Of a stretch of DNA of 41,262 nucleotides, positions 1 through 10,300 are shown one piece after another. The notes beneath the pieces were generated by a model. It was not told where the DNA came from. It saw only the letters and a program-made list of their open reading frames with translations, and searched no databases. Made by a program: the position numbers and the translations under genes. The first letter of the stretch is position 1. The number at the start of each line of letters is the position of its first letter. The stretch is from Hondaea fermentalgiana (lineage: Eukaryota; Sar; Bigyra; Thraustochytrida; Thraustochytriidae), in the NCBI GenBank assembly GCA_014084085.1, contig NPFB01000218.1:1-41262 (forward strand). Reading direction: 5' to 3'.

Positions 1-654
1 AGAGCGATTTGCTCTTGCCCAATCCCTCGCCGAGCTTGTCAGCGCCCCCATCGCGAATTTGGTTGCTTGTTAGACTGTGCATGATGATGATTGCGACGAG
101 TGTGCGTTGTCAGTGTCCGCGCCCATGTTGCCGTTGTCTCTACCATGCGGTCTCTGCAGCTCATTTGCTCTCTCGTTTAAATGCAAAGAATTTCGAATTA
201 CCTTGCATCCAACTTACTCGAGTACTGTGAGTGATTCGCTCTCGCCCAACCCTTCGCCAAGCCCTGTAGCGCCCTCGTCGCCAATTTGGTTGTGAGAAAG
301 ACTGTTGAAAATTATCGCGATAATTGTGCATTTGTTAGTGTCCAGACACATGTCGCCATACCAGTTCTGCTTTCCGAAGCTATTATCCAGTCCCTTTCTC
401 GCGCATGCGATCATTTGAAATGGTTAATGCAACATCCAACTTACCGGAGCTCTGAGAGCGATTTGCTCTTGCCCAATCCCTCGCCGAGCTTGTCAGCGCC
501 CCCATCGCGAATTTGGTTGCTTGTTAGACTGTGCATGATGATGATTGCGACGAGTGTGCGTTGTCAGTGTCCGCGCCCATGTTGCCGTTGTCTCTACCAT
601 GCGATCTCTGCAGTTCATTTGCTCTCTCGTTTGAATGCAAAGAATTTCGATTAA
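1..654 (-). repeat. Higher-order tandem duplication of two LRR exon-intron units (period 454 bp)
   Basis: Bases 1 to about 200 recur almost unchanged at 455 to about 654, introns included, and the next exon at 218-301 recurs with more changes at 672-755. The single exon-intron unit is 227 bp here (exons begin at 218, 445 and 672), so the copy block is two units long (A-B-A'-B'). Intron identity shows a recent duplication, probably by unequal crossing-over inside the LRR gene. Confidence 0.8.
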
Positions 655-3261
655 TCTAGCATCCTACTTACTCGAGTACTGTGAGCGATTTGCTCTTGCC
701 CAATCCCTCGCCGAGCCCAGCAGCGCCCTCGTCGCCAATCTCGTTGTGAGAAAGACTGTTGAAAGTGATTGCGATATTTGTGCATTTGTTAGTGTCAGAG
801 CGCGTGAACTTCGCAATCGCTGACATGTCTTTAGCGTTTGTCGCCCACTTGCTCTTTCTCTTGAAAGTACTGGACAACGCATCATCTAACTTACACGAGC
901 ACTGTGAGCGTTCTACTCATGCCCAGCCCTTCGCCGAGCTTAGCAGCGCCCCGATCACCAATTCCGTTGCTCCCAAGACTGTGCATGATGACGCTCGCGA
1001 TGAGCGTGCATTGTCAGTGTCCTTACACATATCGTTAAAGCTGCTTTTGCAGTACTTATCGCACGCTTGCTCTCTCTTGCGCGTGCAGTAAACGTGAACA
1101 ACACATCATCTAACTTACACAAGCTCGGTGAGCGATTCGCTCTCGCCCAAGATCTCGCCGAGTTGAAAGGCACCCTCATCGCCGATGTTGTTTCCGGAAA
1201 GGCTAACAATGTTGCTCAAGATGGCGAGCAGCGCAAAGAACCGGTGTCAGCGCTCATGTCCCCATACCCTTCGTTTCAAAAAAAAATTCCGCCTTTCTGC
1301 TGGTGCTATGACTGCACATCTGGCTTTGCGGAAGTGCCCTTCAGTTTGGAGCTGCAAATCATAGAGAACTTACGTGAGTATCGAGATCGAGGTGTTCGTG
1401 CGCAAGCTTTTTGTAAGCGAAACAGCTCCATTGGTGCCAATATCGTTCCAAGCGAGACTGCGCATAATGATTATCGCGCAAGGTCAGTCCATGTTCACAT
1501 GGCCCCATCACAATTGTCCCATTTCAACAGTAACCCATTCTGGCCACGATCATGGCCGCGCACCTAACTTCTGGCATTGATGTCTCGGATCAAACTTTTC
1601 CGGAACCGCACTAAGTAAAACTTACTTGAGGCTCGTGAGCGTGCTGTTTCCGCCCAAAGCTTCCGCAAGCTGAATAGCTCCATCTTCTCCGAGCTCGTTC
1701 CCTTGAAGACTGCGTTCGATGAATGCGACGACACGCGAAAAAATTAGCATGCTTTATCCTCTCGTCGACGCTCTAGTCCTTGGTAGAACTGATCGCCCTA
1801 TTTTTCTGTCTCCGTCGCAGCCCCATGCGCTCGCACGTATGCATGCACTCAACCGAATTACATCGAATCAATCATTCATGAACTTACTTGAGCTCCACGA
1901 GCGAGCACCTTCCCTCCAAGACTTTTCCGAGAGCGATAACGCCCTCCACTCCAATTTTATTGCCACCAAGACTGTATATCATGCAAAAATCGACTCGGCG
2001 TATGTTGTGAGTTTCCGTACTTCCTCACCGCCAACGCATCAAAGCTACGAGCGCAGCGGCTGCCATCTTGGAAATCTCTTGTCACACTTATACCCATTGT
2101 GCATGCCTTCCACTTACGAGAGAGAGGTGAGCGAATTGTTCGTGGCCAAGACTGCCGCAAATGCAGCTGCACCCGCAGGGCCGATAACGTTGGAACTTTG
2201 CCAATTACCGGAATTTCCGAGACTGTGCAGCAAGGTCGCAGTTAGTACAAATTGCGCGAAAGTCTTCAGGAGGAACCATCCCTAGGACTAATTCGACTCT
2301 CAAGTGAATCTTGGCAAATTTGCTCTGAATGCTTTGATTGTGCCAATGGCTTTTGCAACTGATCGTTTTGATTAAAGGAACAGACCTTCCGAACTTACTC
2401 CAGCGTGGTCAAGGTGTTGTTGTTGCTCAAAGCTTCGGCAAGAGCGATGCCTCCTTTCTCTCGAATGTAATTTTCCGAAAGACTGGTTGTCGTCGACACA
2501 AGGTGTTAGTTTTCGACCAGATTCCAGCTTCCATGTGAGCGCTTGTGTCTTTGTCATCAATTGTCTCTGTCGTGCTCTGCTTGCTCAAGTGCTAGATTTG
2601 ACTTCTGCAAAGACAAGGTAACTTACTCGAGAGAAGTGAGCGAGTCGTTGTTGCGAAGCTCTTCTCCAAGTGCCATCGCGTCCTCGTCGCTGATAGCACG
2701 GTCAGCGAGACTATTATCACAAGTTCACATGGAAACTTTCCGTCAGCAAAGCGGAACTGGATGGCATTCGAAGCCCGGACTTCAGGTCAAAATTGGGAAA
2801 ACGTACTCGATCTTATGGACGCCACTGTGCATCAGCTCGATTGCAGCGTGGGCAGCCTTCGCCCCGCGCAATCCTTCTTCGACACCCTCCTCTTCGTCGC
2901 TGTCTTCCTTTTCGTCGCTGTCGTCGCTGTCGTAACTGTCGTCGCTGTCGCTGCGAGAGCCGCCCTCGTCGTTGTTCCCGTGCTCGTCCTCATCATCGAC
3001 ATCATCATCGTTGTCATCGTCACTTCCGCCGCCTCTGTCGTATGGATCCTCCTCGTCACCCTCCTCCCCGTAAGGATTGTCGTCATATGGATCCTCCTCC
3101 TTTCCGCTATCCTCGTCATGAATTTCATTGTCCGTGACTTTGTCCAGACTCAACATGCGGTCGTCCTCTTCCTCGCCCACGTCGGGCGCCAGGGAAGACG
3201 CCTGGTCGGTGCGCTGAGCACGCGACGTCTTTCTTATGCGCGCAGTAATCCGCTTCATCAT
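1..3261 (-). CDS. Leucine-rich-repeat protein (RNase inhibitor/NLRC3-type LRRs), 3' end beyond window
   Basis: Multi-exon gene on the minus strand that continues past base 1. Exons in order of transcription: 3261-2807, 2710-2627, 2482-2399, 2222-2118, 1971-1888, 1709-1626, 1457-1374, 1202-1119, 978-895, 755-672, 528-445, 301-218, 74-1. Nearly every internal exon is exactly 84 nt (28 codons), starts after AG, ends before GTAAGT (GTACGT after exon 1), and splits a codon after its second base. Each exon encodes one repeat of the form LxxNxIGDEGAxxLxExLxxNxSLTxL, the LRR subtype of RNase inhibitor and NLRC proteins. Exon 1 (about 151 codons) is Asp/Glu/Ser-rich from about residue 30 and has no recognisable NACHT or CARD. 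The start is placed at the tandem ATGATG at 3261; a spliced upstream exon is possible, and an ATG in good context lies at 3541 but in another frame. Exon 2222-2118 is irregular (105 nt). LRR assignment is firm; the partner and role are unknown. Confidence 0.85.
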
Positions 3262-4573
3262 CTTCTCAATTTCCCCCTGAAGTAGGCCTACTACACAAAG
3301 GATGCAACCGCGCACACCTATTCCAAACCAGCCTCGCCTGGATCGTCTTTCTCTCGCCCTCTCGCTCGCCCTCTCGCTCGCCCGCCGTCCGCTCTGGCCC
3401 AAGTCGCTGTTCTCGCTCGGGTTGCTGTGCTCGCTTCGGCCGCCGGAGTTCGCTCGGTCGCCTCGGTCGCCTCGATTCCGCTCTGCTGCTGCTGCAGCTG
3501 CAGCTGCTCCTGGGTTCTTTCCTCGATGCCTTGCTCGCCATGGTCGATCAATCGATCACTTCGTGAAATGTTACATTTGTTAGTAAGGTATGCCGGCTGG
3601 GGTACTCGCAGCTGCGCAGCTGCAGCGCGTGCCGCACGCGCGTGCCGCACGTCGCTGTCGCCGTCGCGGACGCTGACGCGGTCGCTGCCGGCCGCAGGTT
3701 CTTCGCGGCGCGCGACAGGCGACGTCACGCGCGGCCAGGCCGGGGTCGGAGACCGGGTCCGTGTCGACGGTGGAGATGGAGATGGAGGCGAGACGGCCGG
3801 AAGACGCGGACGAAGACGAGCACGAAAACGAAGATTGGAGGGCACGGAAACGAAGACCGAAGAGAAGAGGCGAGGCGAGGCGAGCTCAGCTGGCCGGCCG
3901 CGCCGGAGACGGAGCTTGGGGCGCTCGCGGGGAGGGGGCAGAGAGATCGTAACCGGCGCGAGCTGCGAGGACAGGCTGCTGTCGGACAAGACGCGAGGCA
4001 GCGAGGAGCGGGACAGGACGCGCACACACCCACGCGCACGAGTACCCTGCGCCAAGAACCGGCCCCCTCAACTTTTCACCGATGCGTGAGTAACTGTAAG
4101 TAAGGTGAAGCCGCATCAATCATGTGACCATGTGAACATAATGTTGGCTGCAGCTGCCTGGTAGAAGTCAATTTGTGTTTGTGAGAGCCACGGACGTCGG
4201 CTCACGCAGGTGTACACGTCTGTCCATCCTTGACTCAGTATCTGCCAGCCAAGAGCGACGGGGCGTGAGTTCGCTGGTAGGCTCTCCAACCGGCTTCCGA
4301 AGAGGATCTAGCGTAGCTACGATCCTTCGCACTATGACCCCTCGTTCTCAGCTTGTCGTAACCAAGGTCAAGATACACGTTGGCCAACAAGATGGGAAGG
4401 AATATGTCACTTGTCAGGCTCAAACGCATCCCGCGCGCGAGCAGAGGTGAGATAAGGGCCCTGCTGGTCTTGTTGCGACGTCACATTGAACGCAAACAGT
4501 CTGAGCAAGTCTCTCGTCGCATAAGATGACGGGGTTCAAGGCCTCTACCGATAAGCGGAGCAATTCGTTTCAT
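3262..4573. other. Intergenic, GC-rich flank of the left LRR gene
   Basis: This 1.3-kb stretch separates the start of the left LRR gene from the 3' end of the zinc-ribbon gene. About 3340-4060 is very GC-rich with purine/pyrimidine-skewed short repeats. It is open in several frames on both strands, and the predicted peptides are Arg/Ala/Ser low-complexity runs without family features. It may hold the promoter and 5' UTR of the LRR gene. An ATG in a strong context (GACCATGGCG on the minus strand) lies at 3541, but I could not join its frame to the acidic exon with a consensus intron. The palindrome TAGGCCTA is at 3283-3290. I see no supported gene in 4100-4573. Confidence 0.5.
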
Positions 4574-7084
4574 TCAGATTGTTGGACCTTCTTCTACATT
4601 TATGTGGCCCATATCGTGCTGTAGGTGAGCCTGCTCATCCTCATCCTCGACGTGATCGGCCTCGAGACCGTTCGATCCAAGGCGCTGTCGCTTTGCAGAA
4701 CGCGGACTTGACGGCTCGTCGAGCGGACTTCCAGTGTCCTCTTCGCCGTGATCATCATTCGACTTTTGGCCGTGGATCTTTTGCAATCGTTCCCGACGGC
4801 TCTGCGAGCCAGAAAAGAAATGCTCAATTGGCAGCTTGCTGATATCTGGTGTTGTTTTGGGGAGCACACAATAAACTCCACTTGGACAATCGATGCCCGG
4901 GGCCATTCGCTTCGCGAGACCATAATGGCCCTGACGCGGGCGGTGACACCCTTGACAATATTTGCGCGGGTTCAGGTTCTCGAGTGTCCGCCACGGCTCT
5001 GCTGGGTTGACCGGAGTACGCTCGAGTTTCTCCATGGCAGCTGGATCCATGGACAACGACTCGCGGGGCATTTCAGGCGAATTGGCCACATACAACCTCT
5101 TGAGAATAGCGAACCTTTGAAATGCTGCGCTGGACATCGACTTGCTTCCGCGATCGCCCCCTCCATTCTCACCACCCTGAAACGTGTCGCTCGTGGCAGG
5201 CAGCTCTTCGAAATCAACGGCATGCACGCCAGTGTCGCCCTCGACATCGGCCTCTTCATCAGCCTCTACATCGGCCTCACCTCGCATTCCATCACTCGTG
5301 TGCTGCGCAAATACATCCGCGTATTCAAAGGTTGCAAGTTTGTGCGCAAGGAAGCGCAACGCCTCACGCTGCTCATCCGTAAAGCCCGACTGAATGAGAC
5401 GCTGTCGATCGACATCCTGCAGCGAAGGTATCTCGCGGCAAAGATCATGTCCAATGTCATCAAGGAACTTGCGGCCAATCAGATATCCATTGTAGCCCGC
5501 GGTATCGCCAAAGTCCCCAAAAGGAGCAGGCGTCTCCTCTGGCTCGGCTCCGGCGTGAATCTGCAAAGTGTCAGAAGGTACATGTGTATTTTTGCCATCA
5601 TCGTCGCCGCCGCCGCCGCCGCCGCCACCAAGAGAAGAGGAGGAAGAAGAAGAAGTTGAAGAAGGAGGCAAGGCCGAGCCGGACGCGGAGGCCAAAGGAG
5701 ATGCGGACTTGGCCCCGTGCGGTGCGGCAGAAAGAGGAGGAGGAGGCGGCGGGGGAGGGGGAGGAGAAGCGAGCACACCCTGGACTTCGAGGTCCTTGAT
5801 CTTTTCTTCGTTCCGTGCAGACCGCTCGAGCCTCCGCTGGCGACAGGCGAGAACATCCTCGACGCTCTGGAAGCCAGCCTCAGCAAGACGAGGCGCGAAG
5901 TACTCCATAACGACGGTCTTCCAATTCTCCACCTTTTTCCGCAGTCTCGCTGGTTTTTGTGACTTATCGCTCGTCCACTTTCGCACATTCTCGTTTGTCA
6001 GAGGCTCTTGCAAAAGTTGCTCTAGCTCGTACACGTATTCGATACCGAGATTCTTTTTGAAAAAACGAAGCTTGTCCTTGCCAAAGGAACGGAGATGCGG
6101 CAGGCTATCCTGCAGCGTTGATCGGAGGATATCCTCTGCGGCAAGCTCGCGCTGTGCCTCCTCGTACGAGGGCGACTCGAGCCCCGCCATCTCTGCAAGT
6201 CGAGCAATTTCCGGATCCATGGGATTCAGATTGCCTGCGCCAATTCCCGCTTCTGCAAATTCCGGTCGGCTCAAGGACTTGGGCTCCTGCATTCCTTGAA
6301 CGGCGAGGTAATGCTGCTTGAGATTCTCAAAATGGCGCATGTGCGCTTCGCGAAAGGCCGAAAGTGCCATCGCCGGGCTCAACAACCACGAGGAGAGCAG
6401 CGAGAGTGCGGCTTCGCGCTCAATCGCCAGTCGCTTGCGAAGCAACACAGAAAAGTGGAGACGCACGGGCTCGGGGCACATGCGCAGAACATCATCTCGC
6501 GTGTTGCGGAATTCGCGATTGCACCCTTTGCAGCGGTAGTGCCGGCACAGCAGGAACCATGTGCTCTGTGCTCCGACAATCTCGCGCGGCTGCTGAGCCC
6601 ACTTGCCCGAGTCAAAGGGCACAGACCGCTGCACGCCATTTCGCGCGCAAAACGGGCAGCTAATGCGCAGAAACATCGTGCTAAACATCTTGGACGGCCA
6701 CCACATGCCCACGGCACGGACTTGGGCTGCACTTGGAGAGGCGTCGCGCTCGACGCGAGGCCGCTCGAGCCAGATCACGCTCCCGTCATAGATGCGGTCG
6801 AATCTGGCCTGGCACTCCTCGATGGACATATTTTCCAGCTTGAGTTTGCATTCCTTGATGAACTCCATCTGCTCGTTGCTGATATACTTGGCCCTGCTCA
6901 GTCTGCGCTCCTTTCCTTCGTCCTCCCTGCCGCTGCCGTCGCCGCGGTCGTCGCCGGCCATTTCCTTGTCTTTGTTGCTCACCACCACCACGCCTGCGCC
7001 ATCGCCATCGCTGCCGCCGGCGCCGGCGCCGACACCCGACGCGGCAGCGGTCTCGGACCCGTGCGCGCCTTCCGGCGACAGCAT
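4574..7084 (-). CDS. Zinc-ribbon protein, possibly DUF6729-like and transposon-derived (836 aa)
   Basis: Single open frame. Residues 1-60 are low-complexity Gly/Ala/Asp; 68-110 form a charged helix. A zinc-ribbon-like block follows: WWPSKMF at 128-134, CPFC at 143-146 and CKGC at 185-188, then a helical section. This order (WxPS, CPxC, aromatic strand, CxxC, then LPxxV-like helix) recalls DUF6729, known from transposon-associated proteins of fungi and algae; the match is from memory of the pattern. Residues about 435-500 carry poly-Pro, poly-Ser and poly-Gly tracts. Near 715-745 a second Cys/His cluster (CQGCHRP, H, C, C) could be a zinc knuckle. The C-terminus is acidic with a basic KRQR patch. 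A nucleic-acid-binding role is inference. No transposase catalytic triad or terminal repeats were seen, so it looks like a stable single-copy gene. Start taken at 7084, the first ATG of the frame. Confidence 0.7.
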   Translation of the reverse strand: MLSPEGAHGSETAAASGVGAGAGGSDGDGAGVVVVSNKDKEMAGDDRGDGSGREDEGKERRLSRAKYISNEQMEFIKECKLKLENMSIEECQARFDRIYDGSVIWLERPRVERDASPSAAQVRAVGMWWPSKMFSTMFLRISCPFCARNGVQRSVPFDSGKWAQQPREIVGAQSTWFLLCRHYRCKGCNREFRNTRDDVLRMCPEPVRLHFSVLLRKRLAIEREAALSLLSSWLLSPAMALSAFREAHMRHFENLKQHYLAVQGMQEPKSLSRPEFAEAGIGAGNLNPMDPEIARLAEMAGLESPSYEEAQRELAAEDILRSTLQDSLPHLRSFGKDKLRFFKKNLGIEYVYELEQLLQEPLTNENVRKWTSDKSQKPARLRKKVENWKTVVMEYFAPRLAEAGFQSVEDVLACRQRRLERSARNEEKIKDLEVQGVLASPPPPPPPPPPLSAAPHGAKSASPLASASGSALPPSSTSSSSSSSLGGGGGGGGDDDGKNTHVPSDTLQIHAGAEPEETPAPFGDFGDTAGYNGYLIGRKFLDDIGHDLCREIPSLQDVDRQRLIQSGFTDEQREALRFLAHKLATFEYADVFAQHTSDGMRGEADVEADEEADVEGDTGVHAVDFEELPATSDTFQGGENGGGDRGSKSMSSAAFQRFAILKRLYVANSPEMPRESLSMDPAAMEKLERTPVNPAEPWRTLENLNPRKYCQGCHRPRQGHYGLAKRMAPGIDCPSGVYCVLPKTTPDISKLPIEHFFSGSQSRRERLQKIHGQKSNDDHGEEDTGSPLDEPSSPRSAKRQRLGSNGLEADHVEDEDEQAHLQHDMGHINVEEGPTI

Positions 7085-7356
7085 CGTCCCCCGCGCCGCA
7101 CTCTATCTGCGCGCGCTCGCGTCCTGCGATTCCTCAATGATGTTTGCCGTCCGTGTGTGGTGATCCTAACCAACTTCGGCACTCGCGGCGGCAATGGGAG
7201 GGGAAAAAAGTAAGCATGGGCAGGAAGAGAGAGAGAGAGAGAAGGCGTGCATTCTCTCGAGTCTTGCCAAAAGGGAGAGCAAGACGAAGCGCGCACATGG
7301 CAAGTACAGGCTAGTGTAGTATACTACAATGTCATTTCTTTCTTAGCTACGCGTTC
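7085..7356. other. Spacer between zinc-ribbon gene and separase
   Basis: This 270-bp spacer separates the start of the zinc-ribbon gene from the end of separase, both on the minus strand. It contains a short GA dinucleotide run at about 7228-7243. No gene is apparent; it should carry the zinc-ribbon gene promoter and the separase 3' UTR. Confidence 0.5.
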
Positions 7357-10300
7357 TCATTGTCGACTGACGGCAAGGGGAACACCGATACAGACAGGGG
7401 CTGCACCGACCAAAAAGCGAAGCTTGCAAGATTCACGAGCGTCCTGCACGGCAGCAGGGAGTCGCTGGCCATCGTCGAGCCAAGCGTTTAGCATTGCAAG
7501 GGTGAATCGATCAATGTCCTTGTCCGTAACGTCCCAGAGATTTGCCACTACCGCAGAACTTCCTGCGAGCACGTAGGCAAGAACAACGCCAGCAGGCTCG
7601 AAAATGCCTTGCGCCCGAAGCTTGCCGCTGCTGCAGCCCATTAAAAGCGAAGTCGCGCACGAGTCCAGCTGCGCAAGCTGTTCACGAGCCAGCAACTCTT
7701 CGCCGCTGCCGTGCCCACAATACAGAAACACCGGCGACTCCGCAAGACCTTGCTTGAGCATTTCAGTGCCCTTGCTTGGGCTCTTGAGCTTGCCCACGCT
7801 GCCGTGCCAGCCAAACCGGGAACCCGCGCTTTCCAGAAACGGAGCCAGGGTTTTGGCGGTTCCAGACAAATCCCCGCGGGGATCCACCATGTAAGTCGCG
7901 CCATGCACATTCACTCCCTTTTTCAACGACTTCAAACGTTCTGCGATGAATGCAAAAGACGGCATGCGGCTCACACACCGTTTCCGCAATGCCGGCATCG
8001 CTTCGAAGGGAATGCCCTGGAGAGTTTCGTCCAATACGAGAATCAACGAACCTTCTTTGGACATATCATTTGGCGCATCTTCGTCCTCTTGAGCTCCTGC
8101 CTTGGCACTCACATTTCCTGCGTCGCCTTCGTCAGACGAGTCTTCAGTATCCAATTCCTTTCCATTGTCTGCAGATTGCAAGTCTGTCTCGAAGGCCTCG
8201 AGACGGGCAATAAGATCCTTCTTCAGTCCCGACGTTCGCAGACCACGGTCCGCAAGAGCTGCACGTAGTTCGACCACCTTCATCGCGCTGGGAGCCTTCG
8301 GCAACGGCTCAAAGCCAGCTGGCGCCTTTGCTTCGCGCTGCGGCGGGGGCTTTGCCTGAACTTTCCCCGTTGCCATCGCGCTTTTTTCCTCGCTTGACGT
8401 GCTCGCAAGCTTCTCCGCGACTTCGCGAACGCCAATAACGATATCCGTGACAACGCTTTGAGCCTGAGCAAAAAGTGATTGGCACGCCTCCTCGAGAGCG
8501 CCCCCGGAAGAGAGAACTCCGGAGATTACGGCAAGGACGAGCACCTTGAAGATCTCCATTGAAGCGCCCTTGGTCGAGACGCCCGCGCCGGAAAGCTGCT
8601 TCCTCGTCAGCGACTCGAGAGTCTTCTCGCACACCTTCAAGGCGGAAGCTGTTGGCGCCAAAAGTGCAATTGCAGCGGGTCCCAGCCACTTTGCCTCAAT
8701 CCTGTCAAGCAGCTGTTCAAGATCCTGATCGAGACGCTTCCGCTCCGTCCACCACTCACGCTTTCGTGACCGGTCCCACGAAGCGGTCGAATCCACTGTT
8801 GTCCCCTTTGTTGTCTGCTCTGCAGCATCAATGAGGTCTTGCATCTGCACAGCAAGATCTTCCTCACGTTGCTCAAGCGGGAGAACAAGGGTAAGCGGCT
8901 GCCCACTGCTCGTCAGCCGAGAGACAACGAGAACACCAAGATCGTCGAGAGCTGCAATCGAGCACACAGTCATGGTCGATGGAAGCTCTCCTGCGCATAC
9001 TCGAGCAAAGGCGTCGCCAAGCTCAAGAGAATGCTTCCAGGGCATGTGAAGCTCGTGGCAGCGGTTCGAGGCCCAGATGCGCATACGTTCGAGCGAAAGC
9101 GCCATGCCAAAGGACGCATGCACCATCGCTGCAGTCTCCCAGTCGCTGGACGCCCATGTTTCCGTATCTTGCGCACGCACACGCGCTGCGGCAAGTGCTC
9201 GGAAGAGCGAGCGTCCTGTTTCGGGGCTTGCGTCCACACGGACCGCACTTTCCAGAGCGTTTTCCAAAGTTGCACGCCCCTTGGCCCACGATTGCGACGA
9301 AAAATAGGCCTGACCTAACGCGACCTTTGCGCGGCATACGTGTCGCTCAAGCACAGCATTGCCTTCGCCAAGGGCCGCTGCCTTTGTCAGCCAGCGTGTT
9401 GGATCCTGGTTCTGAAGTACCGCCAGACGGCCCTGAAGACCGAGCAACTGGATTCGAGCCTCATCAGCGAATACTGACAGACGAGAACGCTCGCAGCGTT
9501 CACGTGCGCGTCCCTTGGGCGGGCTGAGACTTGCGCCGGCCAAATCAAGACCCGACAGCTTGGCGATGACTTCCTCATCCTGGTCTGCGAGACGACGACC
9601 ACCCTCGGTCTGATCCACGAAAGCGCGCCATGCGTGTTCTGCATCGTCGACAAGTTCGGCTGCCGCGTCTCCATCGCGTCGTGCCAATGCAACAGAGGCG
9701 CGACTGAGGACAAGTTGCAGAGCAACCTTACGACTCTGCTCCCGTTTCATCGACCCGAGAAGCTCTTCTGCATCATCTGGCTTGCCGCAGAGAAGGGCAA
9801 CGCGACCCTTGAGCATTTGAAAGCGATTCAAGAGCGCATCCGAACCAACACGCTCCGCAAGAGTCCGTCCCCGCTCTACATAATAACGAGCCGTGCGTGG
9901 ATCTCCTCGCGAGAGATGGATCTCGCAAAGAAGCTCCAAGCAGTCGACGACGTCGTTGACGTGCTTCCAATTCAGACCCGTCACCGCCAGGGGTCCCTCC
10001 GGGGCCTCTTGGCAAGTTGCACGTAGCTTGAGCGCCTTAACGGCCGTGTCGAGCACAAGAGCAGAGTCTGTGGTGCTAGCAAACGCCAACGAAGCGAGCA
10101 AAAAGGTGCACGTTGCGTACTCGTCGGCTTGCTCATCAGGGTCTAGACTCGCCATTGCGTCGTGAACGCGGCTTTCCAGGACGCCAACAAACTCCCCAAG
10201 CCCAGTACTACGTTCCGTCTGCGATTTCGTCCCTTCCCTCTTTCCGGTGTCGTCTCCCTTTTCCTCCTCGTCGTCGGCAAGCACAAGTCGATCCTTGCAC

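Noticed and set aside
2761..3285. Plus-strand frame that looks like a multi-pass membrane protein (Val/Ile/Leu-rich)
   Set aside because: It is the complement of GAC/GAG-rich codons of the acidic exon of the left LRR gene, which has proper splice sites and leads into LRRs.
3318..4103. Several overlapping 100-245-codon frames on both strands
   Set aside because: All are Arg/Ala/Ser/Pro low complexity caused by high GC and few stop codons. No start or domain favours one over the other.
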